NCBI GenBank assembly: GCA_964479665.1
Contig: CAYZNN010000034.1
Coordinates: 1-29,663, forward strand
DNA: 29,663 nt
Reading direction: 5' to 3'
From: UBA2287 sp964479665
Lineage (GTDB): Bacteria; Bacteroidota; Bacteroidia; Bacteroidales; Tenuifilaceae
The notes under the pieces are model-generated. The model was not told the origin of the DNA and made no database searches. It saw only the letters and a program-made list of their open reading frames with translations. The position numbers were made by a program, and so were the translations under genes. Of this stretch, positions 7,561 to 14,433 are shown one piece after another; the stretch's first letter is position 1; every line of letters starts with the position of its first letter.

Positions 7561-9354
7561 TTACATCCTATTAGGTACTTCGATACCCAGTAACCACATG
7601 GCATTTTTAATGCACCTGCCAACCTGAGCCGAAATGCTCAACCTCAACTGCTTAACCTCTTCAGTTGTATCACGAAGAATTGAGTGGTCGTGGTAAAACT
7701 GGTTGTACTCCTTTGCCAAATCGTAGGCAAAATTGGCGACAAGGGCAGGCGAATACTGAGTTGCGGCTTGTTGAACGATGCCTGGGAAAAGTGTTGTAAG
7801 TTTTATGAGTTCCCTTTCCTTTTCGGTCATTTCAACAATGGGAAGATTAATAAAAGTTGCCGCTCCCGCTTCGTTTGCTTTTCGCAAAACCGATTGAATT
7901 CGGGCATATGTGTACTGTATGAAAGGCCCTGTATTCCCATTAAAATCGATCGATTCGCGGGGATTAAAGGTCATGTTCTTTTTGGGGTCTACCTTTAAAA
8001 TAAAGTATTTAAGCGCTCCCAATCCTACAACCCTACAAACTTGCTCAACCTCGTGCCCGTTTAGTCCATCGAGTTTACCCAGCTCGTTGGCCATTTCGCG
8101 GGCAGTTTCAATCATTTCGGTAATTAAATCGTCGGCATCGACAACATTTCCTTCGCGCGATTTCATTCTGCCCTCGGGCAAATTTACCATCCCGTACGAC
8201 AGGTGAAAAAGATGGTCGCTCCACATGTAGCCAAGTCGTTTCAAAATATGTTTGAGCACGCTGAAATGGTACTCCTGCTCGTTACCCACAACGTACACAT
8301 GCTCGTTGAGGTGAAACTCGTCGAAACGCTGTACTGCAGTGCCAATATCCTGGGTTATGTATACCGATGTACCATCGGCGCGGAGTAGAACCTTTTCGTC
8401 CAATCCCTCGGCAGTTAGGTCAATCCACACCGAGCCATCGGGTTTGCGGAAGAATACGCCTTGCTCCAGGCCTTTGGCAACAATCTCTTTACCCAGCAGG
8501 TAGGTTTGCGACTCGTAGTAAACCTTTTCGAACGAAATGCCCAGATTTGCGTATGTTTTTTCGAATCCCTCGTAAACCCAACTGTTCATTTGCTTCCATA
8601 GGGCAATTACTTCGGCATCCTTTGCTTCCCACTTGCGAAGCATTTCCTGGGCTTCGAGCATTAGAGGGGCCGTCTGCTTGGCTTCCTCTTCGGATAAGCC
8701 TTGGGCTTTTAGTTTTTCAATTTGATTTTTGTACTCCCTGTCGAAACACACGTAGTATTCGCCAACCAAATGGTCGCCCTTTTTGTTGGCTGCTTGTGGC
8801 GTTTCGCCATTCCCAAACTTTTGCCATGCCAGCATCGATTTGCAAATGTGAATCCCACGGTCGTTAACCAAATTCACCTTACGTACTTCGTTTCCAACCG
8901 CTTCGAGAATTCGCGACACCGAAAAGCCCAGCAGATTATTGCGTATATGCCCTAAATGCAGTGGTTTATTGGTATTTGGCGACGAAAACTCGACCATTAC
9001 ATACCTTCCTGTCGACTTTGGTTTGGCGAAGCCAAATTGCTCGTCGTAAATACTATTTTTTAGCGTATTAACCCAAAAGGCGTTGGAAAGGCTTACGTTT
9101 AAGAAGCCCTTTACAATATTGAAATCAACGAATTCAGGATGGTTCGAAATAAGGTAGTTGCCAATATCGGTTCCGGTATCCTCGGGTTTCTTTTTCGATA
9201 CTTTTAGTAGCGGAAAAACAACCAGGGTAAAATCGCCCTTGAAATCGGGATGTGTTTTTTGAATTTGGAGCGTACTGCCCTCAATATCTGTTCCGTATAG
9301 AGTGTTTATTGCGTTGGAAAAGGTGTTTGATAAAAAAGATTCGATGGTTGGCAT
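7561..9354 (-). CDS. argS: Arginine--tRNA ligase
   Basis: This class I aminoacyl-tRNA synthetase charges tRNA-Arg with arginine in the cytoplasm. From the chosen ATG it has 597 residues, normal for Bacteroidota ArgS. It carries the N-terminal Arg-tRNA-synthetase domain (first about 100 residues), the HIGH motif as HLGH at about 133-136 preceded by FSSPNTNKP, a KMSKS-region variant GRMKSREGNVVDADDL, and the C-terminal anticodon-binding DALR domain ending in a short NRM tail. The upstream extension to 9462 is rejected because it would run through an exact -7 element at 9386-9393. The gene is monocistronic and convergent with the AAA_14 gene; no clear terminator is visible between them. Confidence 0.98.
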   Translation of the reverse strand: MPTIESFLSNTFSNAINTLYGTDIEGSTLQIQKTHPDFKGDFTLVVFPLLKVSKKKPEDTGTDIGNYLISNHPEFVDFNIVKGFLNVSLSNAFWVNTLKNSIYDEQFGFAKPKSTGRYVMVEFSSPNTNKPLHLGHIRNNLLGFSVSRILEAVGNEVRKVNLVNDRGIHICKSMLAWQKFGNGETPQAANKKGDHLVGEYYVCFDREYKNQIEKLKAQGLSEEEAKQTAPLMLEAQEMLRKWEAKDAEVIALWKQMNSWVYEGFEKTYANLGISFEKVYYESQTYLLGKEIVAKGLEQGVFFRKPDGSVWIDLTAEGLDEKVLLRADGTSVYITQDIGTAVQRFDEFHLNEHVYVVGNEQEYHFSVLKHILKRLGYMWSDHLFHLSYGMVNLPEGRMKSREGNVVDADDLITEMIETAREMANELGKLDGLNGHEVEQVCRVVGLGALKYFILKVDPKKNMTFNPRESIDFNGNTGPFIQYTYARIQSVLRKANEAGAATFINLPIVEMTEKERELIKLTTLFPGIVQQAATQYSPALVANFAYDLAKEYNQFYHDHSILRDTTEEVKQLRLSISAQVGRCIKNAMWLLGIEVPNRM

Positions 9355-9385
9355 GTTTTTAAATAATAAATTCAACTTAACCCTG

Positions 9386-9393
9386 CAAAGATA
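9386..9393 (-). promoter_or_regulatory. -7 element of argS
   Basis: On the minus strand TATCTTTG fits TAnnTTTG exactly, about 32 nt upstream of the argS ATG at 9354. No clear -33 TTTG is visible at the expected distance. Confidence 0.55.
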
Positions 9394-9435
9394 ATAATAT
9401 TGACCGTTTATTGGAAATTGGTAAAGCGATTGCAA

Positions 9436-9452
9436 ATTGCTTAAAAAGCAAT
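9436..9452. repeat. Small inverted repeat in the argS/DUF486 divergent region
   Basis: ATTGCT and AGCAAT are separated by five bases, in the leader of the DUF486 gene just upstream of an imperfect -7-like TTAATTTG at 9465-9472. It could be an operator or nothing; arms of six bases are not strong evidence. Confidence 0.3.
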
Positions 9453-9479
9453 AATTTCGCACGGTTAATTTGCTACACT

Positions 9480-9848
9480 ATGACTGCTGTTTATACAATC
9501 ATTCTGCTAGTACTCTCCAATACCTTTATGACCCTTGCGTGGTACGGACACCTTAAATTCAGGGAGCTGAAATGGTTCGAAAGCCTTGGCCTGATATCAA
9601 TTGTTCTTATTAGCTGGGGTATTGCTCTTTTCGAGTATTTTTTTCAGGTTCCAGCAAACCGAATGGGGTACAAAGGCAATGGTGGACCTTTTACCTTAGT
9701 AGAACTAAAAGTGATTCAAGAGGTTATTACGCTGGTGGTGTTTGTAGTGTTTTCGCTAATAGCTTTTAAAAACGAAACCCTTCGTGTTAATCACATTATT
9801 GGCTTCTTCTTTTTGGTTCTTGCTGTGTACTTTATTTTTAGGAAGTAA
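9480..9848 (+). CDS. DUF486 (DMT-superfamily-like) small membrane protein
   Basis: This 122-residue protein has four hydrophobic segments (about residues 3-22, 32-52, 77-97 and 103-120). It has the DUF486 signature: an N-terminal SNTFMTLAWYGHLK and a central EYFFQVPANRMGY. DUF486 proteins are four-TM relatives of the drug/metabolite transporter superfamily, normally about 115-120 residues, with no established substrate. The reading frame extends upstream to 9411, but those residues are not membrane-like and the family length fits the ATG at 9480. Transcribed alone, divergently from argS, and ending 1 nt before the stop of the convergent T9SS-tail gene. Confidence 0.87.
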   Translation: MTAVYTIILLVLSNTFMTLAWYGHLKFRELKWFESLGLISIVLISWGIALFEYFFQVPANRMGYKGNGGPFTLVELKVIQEVITLVVFVVFSLIAFKNETLRVNHIIGFFFLVLAVYFIFRK

Positions 9849-9849
9849 T

Positions 9850-10287
9850 TTACTCTAAAAGGGTAACCCTTCTGGTTACTCTCGATTTCCCATTCTGAAA
9901 AGTAATTAGGAAAATACCCTTTGACATATTGTTAAAGGGGAGGAGAAGATCAACCTCAATAGTTTCTTTATCTATTTCGTAAGTACCTACCCTATTCCCA
10001 AGCAAATTGTTAACATAAACATAAGTTTTGCTCCCCTTTTCGGCATTGCGAATTCGACATTTCAATGCAACTCCTTTTCTTATAGGATTGGGAAACACTG
10101 CCACATCGAAGTTTTTATACAAGATCGTATCCGGCATGGCAACACTTGTTGTTAAGGAAACGTTCTGGGAGGCGTATCCTCCGCCTTTACCGCCACTGAA
10201 GTTTGCTTGTGCATTTGCTGAATAGCTGAATAAAATTAGCGCCCCCAAAAATAGTACATAAAAAGTTGTAAGAGTTAGTGTTTTCAT
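9850..10287 (-). CDS. Minimal T9SS type A sorting-domain protein (B12-riboswitch operon, gene 3)
   Basis: This 145-residue secreted protein has a Sec signal peptide (residues 1-27, ending SANAQ), a short glycine-rich stretch (ANFSGGKGGGYAS), and then almost nothing but a T9SS type A C-terminal sorting domain. That domain starts at VAVFPNPIRKG (about residue 62), has YVYVNNLLGNRVGTYEI in the middle, and ends GIFLITFQNGKSRVTRRVTL. Such tails direct proteins through the type IX secretion system to the cell surface, where the tail is usually cleaved and replaced by A-LPS attachment. The usual cargo domain is nearly absent. The gene starts 17 nt after the SUMF1-like gene and is the last of the riboswitch-led operon. 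It may be a partner or anchor for the SUMF1-like protein, which lacks a tail; that is inference. Confidence 0.8.
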   Translation of the reverse strand: MKTLTLTTFYVLFLGALILFSYSANAQANFSGGKGGGYASQNVSLTTSVAMPDTILYKNFDVAVFPNPIRKGVALKCRIRNAEKGSKTYVYVNNLLGNRVGTYEIDKETIEVDLLLPFNNMSKGIFLITFQNGKSRVTRRVTLLE

Positions 10288-10304
10288 TTTAAAAAAATTT
10301 ACAA

Positions 10305-11810
10305 TTAACGTCCTCCTCTGCCTCCAAAAGTATTCCTACGCATATTGGGTTTTAAATGGCTGTAAAATCTATCGGAAACCGCAAGATCGCGCCAAGCACC
10401 TATTTCAGTAACTATACTGCCCCAGCCTCCTCCCCTAACAATTACTCCACTGGCCGATTGCGCATTGCACCAATCTTGAACATTAGCATTCCCATTACTG
10501 TCGAGGGTTCCGTCACCGGGTTTACCTTCAAAGTTCAAACCATCGGCATTGGCTGCAATTGTCATTTCCCATAAATTTCCGCTCAGCTCCATTACCCCAA
10601 AGTACGATGCGCCTGCTCCTATTCTGGTAGTACCCTCGCTGGCGGCAAAGCCTGTTCTAAGAGGCCCTCTTAATCCCCAACCCTCACTAGCAACAATATT
10701 ACCATGATTAGCAAGTCCGTGTTGGCCAGCAGAAACTTCGACCACACTTTCAAATTCTGTACCATCGTTTATTACCGTATTGGCGTTTACTACATGGGGT
10801 GTTCCCCATGCAAATTCACCAGCAACAGGGTTCTGAATTCCTCTACAGGCTTTTTCAAATTCCATTTCGGTTATTGGTCGCAAAGCGGCCCAATCGAGAT
10901 AAGCAGCCAAATCGGCCCAGGAAAGGAAGTTGGCTGCCCTATGCTGCGCATCGTCAATTTCGTTTAAAATACTATTGCCATTGCCATTAACTGCATATAT
11001 TGCCGGCAAGGTATTTTCAATCCCAGATTCCGCAATTACAATAGCATTTCGATGAAGACTGTCGGGCACGTTTGGATTGACCATAATAAATGAACCAACA
11101 GGCATGTTGGGCAATCGCCAGGTACGGTTTTTCTGCTGAGTAAAAGTTAAAGTATTTAGGAAATCGACATACTGTTGCTGCGACACTTCATATTTCATTA
11201 TATAAAAGGGGTTAAAACCCTTCGGAAAATTCAATGGGATGTCGCCAACAAGCGAAGGGGGATCGAAATAGGAATTTGGGTTAACCAACGAAAGGGTTCC
11301 ATTCAGAATTACTTGTTCACTGTCAATTTGGTAAGGCAACCCATTAACACCACCAATGGACGAGATGGAAGCTCCATCGCCAAGATAATATGGCCCCTGG
11401 GGAATATAAACCATTTCTATTCCATAAACCCTGATTTGGGTATAGTTTGATATTTCCTGATTTATTTTCAAAGTGATTAAGGTTGGCATTACAGAAAATT
11501 GGCCTTCGTCGGTAGTGCGAACAAAAGCCCCCTTCCCATCGGCTGCTGCAACAATGGTGAGGGGGCTATTACTAGTATGATCGCTGCTGTTATTACTTAA
11601 TTGTATATGCTCCCAAATTCCATTTGAACTTTTAGCTTTTACAAAAACCCATACAGCATCGTGGCTTCCATTTGTAATGTTCCATGCATTGCTCCACGAA
11701 ACTGTTATGTTTATATGTTCACCCTGTTGTTGTGCAGAATTAAATTGTAAGTTACTGGACAAACAAAATAATGGAAGGTTGGAAACAATAAAAAATAGCA
11801 GCTTGCGCAT
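10305..11810 (-). CDS. Secreted SUMF1/FGE-fold protein without FGE cysteines (B12-riboswitch operon, gene 2)
   Basis: This 501-residue exported protein has a signal peptide (about residues 1-19). An N-terminal beta-sandwich-like region of about 110 residues follows (INITVSWSNAWN, AVWVFVKAKS). From about residue 132 comes a SUMF1/FGE-sulfatase domain: VYIPQGPYYLGDG, FNPFYIMKYEVSQQQYVDFL, ADLAAYLDWAALRPITEMEF, GVMELSGNLWEMT, and a terminal GGWGS...WRDLAVSDR. True formylglycine-generating enzymes need two copper-binding cysteines just after the GGSW motif; here that segment (GGGWGSIVTEIGAW) has none, so sulfatase activation is unlikely. The fold may serve binding, as in other C-type-lectin-like SUMF1 relatives. 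It ends in FGGRGGR with no T9SS tail; the next gene supplies one. It lies 7 nt after the DUF4465 gene. Confidence 0.85.
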   Translation of the reverse strand: MRKLLFFIVSNLPLFCLSSNLQFNSAQQQGEHINITVSWSNAWNITNGSHDAVWVFVKAKSSNGIWEHIQLSNNSSDHTSNSPLTIVAAADGKGAFVRTTDEGQFSVMPTLITLKINQEISNYTQIRVYGIEMVYIPQGPYYLGDGASISSIGGVNGLPYQIDSEQVILNGTLSLVNPNSYFDPPSLVGDIPLNFPKGFNPFYIMKYEVSQQQYVDFLNTLTFTQQKNRTWRLPNMPVGSFIMVNPNVPDSLHRNAIVIAESGIENTLPAIYAVNGNGNSILNEIDDAQHRAANFLSWADLAAYLDWAALRPITEMEFEKACRGIQNPVAGEFAWGTPHVVNANTVINDGTEFESVVEVSAGQHGLANHGNIVASEGWGLRGPLRTGFAASEGTTRIGAGASYFGVMELSGNLWEMTIAANADGLNFEGKPGDGTLDSNGNANVQDWCNAQSASGVIVRGGGWGSIVTEIGAWRDLAVSDRFYSHLKPNMRRNTFGGRGGR

Positions 11811-11817
11811 CCTTTTC

Positions 11818-12552
11818 TTATTTCTGAGTAAACTTAATATTATCTATGGCAAGGTACGAGGGTGTATTCATTCCATACTCGCCCGAATCGGACGAAGTAA
11901 GTTTAAAAACAATTTTATTTACACTTCCCAACGAAGAAAGGTTGATTCGATTCCATTTATTTACAATATAATCCTGAGCTGAATGGGTAAAGCGGAAATC
12001 TGCCAAGTAAAACTCGACCGAATTGGTAAGATTAGTACCATTATAACCCTCAATGGTTAAAAGAAACCAATCGGGATCGGTACCATCAATCCCTCCAAAT
12101 TGCTTTGAATATTCATCGCCATTGAGCATGGAGTAATAAGCGTAGGTTGAATTGGTAACATCTACCTCCGTTGGCTCAACAAGCCAATCGAAAGTAATAT
12201 GTGTAGTGTTTCCCATACAATAAACAACCGAATAGACATTAGTTGACACCTGATTTTCAGAAACCATTGCACTATACTGATTGGCCACTCCCGATGTGGA
12301 TATATCAGTAACATTTGAAAAAGCAAAGCCGGTCCACGATGTGAACCCGCCGCCCCAATCGTTAAATGTATTTGCAAAAGTGGCAATACCAATTTTCTTT
12401 CCACCAGAACCATCGCTACCATTCCAATATGAGTTTGTTTCGAGGTTCAGGCTCTGAAAATCGATAATCACCTCTGAGTTCTTTTCCTTTTCACAGGAAA
12501 CTAGAAAGAATGTAAAAACTACAGAGAATGCGAGAATAAAAATTTTTTTCAT
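11818..12552 (-). CDS. DUF4465 lipoprotein (B12-riboswitch operon, gene 1)
   Basis: This 244-residue lipoprotein has signal peptide residues 1-19 ending FFLVSC (Cys20), followed by acidic and lysine residues, a context compatible with surface export of Bacteroidota lipoproteins. The mature part has DUF4465 hallmarks: SYWNGSDGSGG, FNDWGGGFTSWTGFAFSNVT, ANQYSAM, STYAYYSMLNGD, DPDWFLLTIEGYNG and a C-terminal SYLAIDNIKF. DUF4465 is a beta-rich secreted domain found almost only in Bacteroidota and a few others. I recall DUF4465 proteins sitting in cobamide-uptake loci of gut Bacteroides, but cannot verify that here. It is the first gene after the cobalamin riboswitch, so it should be made when B12 is scarce. 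A surface cobamide-binding role is inferred. Confidence 0.88.
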   Translation of the reverse strand: MKKIFILAFSVVFTFFLVSCEKEKNSEVIIDFQSLNLETNSYWNGSDGSGGKKIGIATFANTFNDWGGGFTSWTGFAFSNVTDISTSGVANQYSAMVSENQVSTNVYSVVYCMGNTTHITFDWLVEPTEVDVTNSTYAYYSMLNGDEYSKQFGGIDGTDPDWFLLTIEGYNGTNLTNSVEFYLADFRFTHSAQDYIVNKWNRINLSSLGSVNKIVFKLTSSDSGEYGMNTPSYLAIDNIKFTQK

Positions 12553-12610
12553 TTTGTTTTAGGTTTTATTGTTAAACAATTAAACCCTCAACGGTAAAGC
12601 TAAATTGGCT

Positions 12611-12637
12611 AAAAACGAAGAGCAGCAGCACTTCTTC
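12611..12637 (-). terminator. Candidate expression-platform hairpin (riboswitch leader)
   Basis: On the minus strand a GAAGA(A)G / CTCTTC stem with one bulged base and an eight-base loop is followed by GTTTTT. It lies between the B12 box and the DUF4465 ATG. A second hairpin (AGCTTT / AAAGCT, 12638-12657) stands just before it. Either could be the ligand-dependent terminator or part of a translational switch; the sequence does not decide. Confidence 0.45.
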
Positions 12638-12665
12638 AGCTTTTTTTCCCGAAAGCTTACGAATT

Positions 12666-12820
12666 GAGGTTTGCTCCAACAGGTTTTCTGGCTTACTCCC
12701 CTTTGGTCGGCCTTCCCATCTCTTTGTATTCACTAACGAGACAGTGGCAAAAGGTTGACAAAAGGTTCAGGAGATTACAGCAGCGGGTACTGCCCCCGAT
12801 TTCCACGGGATTCCCTTATT
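12666..12820 (-). promoter_or_regulatory. Cobalamin riboswitch aptamer
   Basis: Read on the minus strand, the conserved blocks of the cobalamin riboswitch occur in the right order: AAGGGAATCCCGTGGAAATC; then the CCCGCTGCTGTAA block (12775-12787); GCCACTGT (12741-12748); GGGAAGGCC (12709-12717); and the B12 box AGCCAGAAAACCTG (12680-12693), followed by AACCTC. It lies 114 nt upstream of the DUF4465 ATG, in the same direction. A strong closing P1 stem is not obvious: the 5' side near 12820 does not pair well with the 3' AACCTC. Cobalamin riboswitches normally repress when adenosyl- or methylcobalamin binds. It points away from the antiporter gene and should control only the DUF4465 operon. Confidence 0.93.
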
Positions 12821-12830
12821 GATTGCGCAT

Positions 12831-12838
12831 CAAATATA
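12831..12838 (-). promoter_or_regulatory. -7 element driving the riboswitch operon
   Basis: TATATTTG on the minus strand matches TAnnTTTG exactly. It lies about 12 nt before the first conserved riboswitch block, so the transcript would begin close to the aptamer. A TTTG stands 23 nt upstream, slightly farther than the usual 19-21. Confidence 0.65.
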
Positions 12839-12950
12839 CAACACTAAAACTAAATGTTTTACAAAACACTTCCTAAAATATGAATGTTTTTTAACAATAG
12901 CCATTTTGGTTATATTTACAACTTGATGAAAAATTTAAAGCTATTTCGAA

Positions 12951-14423
12951 TTGGAACTTCTGATTGGAAGCGGACTTTTAGTTTTCTCGTTAATGCTTGT
13001 TGCAGCCATTCTGGCTAGCAAAACGAGTGGTCGGCTGGGTGTACCCGCACTGCTCGTTTTTCTTGCAATTGGCATTTTAGTTGGAGAAGATGTTTTGGGA
13101 ATAATAAGTTTTAACGATTTTAATATAAGCCAATTTTTGGGAATAGTTTCGCTCACAACCATTCTTTTCTCGGGAGGATTAGACACTAGGCTCAAAAGTG
13201 TTCGGCCCATTATGTGGCGAGGCGTTTTGTTATCGACCGTTGGTGTTGCAGGAACTGCGCTGGCTGTTGGGCTTTTGGTTGGGGCTCTAACCAGTTTTAG
13301 TTTAATTGAAGGACTACTATTGGGATCCATTATAGCATCGACCGATGCGGCTGCTGTATTCTCAATTCTTCGTTCGAAAAATCTTGAACTCAAGCACAAC
13401 CTCCGCCCTATACTCGAGCTGGAGTCGGGGAGCAACGACCCTATGGCCTATATGCTTACTTTAATTTTCTCTTTCGTACTGGCTGGCCAGGGGTTTCCCG
13501 GGGGTAACTTGGTATTGTTCTTCATCCTTCAGGTTGGGGTTGGGATAGTTTTAGGTTTGCTAATGGGCAAACTTATGGAGTGGCTAATTAATAGTATCGA
13601 CCTCGATTACGATGGGTTATACTCGGTACTCATTTTGGCCCTTGCCTTTTTAACATACTCCCTTACCGACCTTTTTCGAGGTAACGGATTTTTAGCGGTT
13701 TACATAGCTGCTGTTTATTTTGGTAATAAAAATTTTATTCATAAAAAATCGATAATGCGATTTTTCGATGGACTAGCTTGGCTAATGCAAATTGTAATGT
13801 TTGTTGCGTTGGGCATTTTGCTAGTCCCATCGCAAATTGGGCCTATTGTATGGCTTGGTGTTCTTGTAGCCGCAATTCTTATATTTATTGCCCGACCTGC
13901 GGGAGTATTTCTAAGTTTAATCCCATTCAGAATGACATTTAAGGATAGACTTTTTATTTCGTGGGTTGGCTTACGAGGTGCCGTACCAATTGTGTTCGCT
14001 TCGTACCCAATTATTTTAGGGGTTGAAAAAAGTGAAATCATTTTCAATATTGTATTCTTCGTCGTGGCGGCTTCGGTACTATTACAGGGAACCACATTTG
14101 CAGTTATTGCCAAGTGGCTTAATCTGCTGCGGCCCACTAAAACGAAAACCCGATATCCGCTCGAACTCGAAACCCGAAACGACTTTCATAACCAACTATA
14201 TGAAGTAGAGGTTTCGCAGGGTTGCCTAGCCGATGGCAAAACCATTGTTGAACTTAACATTCCTACGAATGTACTGATTGTACTAATTAATCGCAACAAC
14301 AAATTTATCACACCCAATGGGTCAACCGAAGTTAAGGGAGGCGACAAACTGCTGGTAATGACCGACAATATTATTGAAATGGAGCAATTAAACAGCTGCC
14401 TGGGCATTCACGAAATGCCATAG
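12951..14423 (+). CDS. Potassium/proton antiporter, NhaP2/CvrA type
   Basis: This 490-residue cation/proton antiporter has about 12-13 membrane segments spanning residues 1-390. Conserved parts include FAIGxLVGE-like LAIGILVGED near residue 40, FSGGLDTRL, IASTDAAAVFSIL and ELESGSNDPMAY; the last two hold the transport aspartates of the CPA family. A C-terminal TrkA_C-like regulatory domain follows (about 400-480: VSQGCLADGKTIVELNIPTN, TEVKGGDKLLVM). It probably exports K+ in exchange for protons at the inner membrane. The start appears to be TTG: an in-frame stop lies 13 nt upstream, and no in-frame ATG or GTG lies between that stop and the conserved N-terminus. A near-consensus -7 element (TATATTTA) is at 12911-12918. 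It is convergent with the PLP-enzyme operon. Confidence 0.92.
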   Translation: MELLIGSGLLVFSLMLVAAILASKTSGRLGVPALLVFLAIGILVGEDVLGIISFNDFNISQFLGIVSLTTILFSGGLDTRLKSVRPIMWRGVLLSTVGVAGTALAVGLLVGALTSFSLIEGLLLGSIIASTDAAAVFSILRSKNLELKHNLRPILELESGSNDPMAYMLTLIFSFVLAGQGFPGGNLVLFFILQVGVGIVLGLLMGKLMEWLINSIDLDYDGLYSVLILALAFLTYSLTDLFRGNGFLAVYIAAVYFGNKNFIHKKSIMRFFDGLAWLMQIVMFVALGILLVPSQIGPIVWLGVLVAAILIFIARPAGVFLSLIPFRMTFKDRLFISWVGLRGAVPIVFASYPIILGVEKSEIIFNIVFFVVAASVLLQGTTFAVIAKWLNLLRPTKTKTRYPLELETRNDFHNQLYEVEVSQGCLADGKTIVELNIPTNVLIVLINRNNKFITPNGSTEVKGGDKLLVMTDNIIEMEQLNSCLGIHEMP

Positions 14424-14433
14424 GCCATTAATG

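Noticed and set aside
8367..8867. 166-residue open frame on the plus strand
   Set aside because: It is fully antisense to argS, whose protein is conserved along the whole stretch; the frame is a shadow of argS codon use.
10305..11810. True formylglycine-generating enzyme activating a sulfatase
   Set aside because: The two catalytic cysteines are absent and no sulfatase gene lies nearby.
9850..11810. SUMF1-like and T9SS-tail genes as one gene broken by a frameshift
   Set aside because: The first ends in a natural family-type C-terminus and the second has its own start codon and complete signal peptide.
12666..12820. Riboswitch control of the antiporter gene
   Set aside because: All conserved aptamer blocks read on the minus strand, away from the antiporter.
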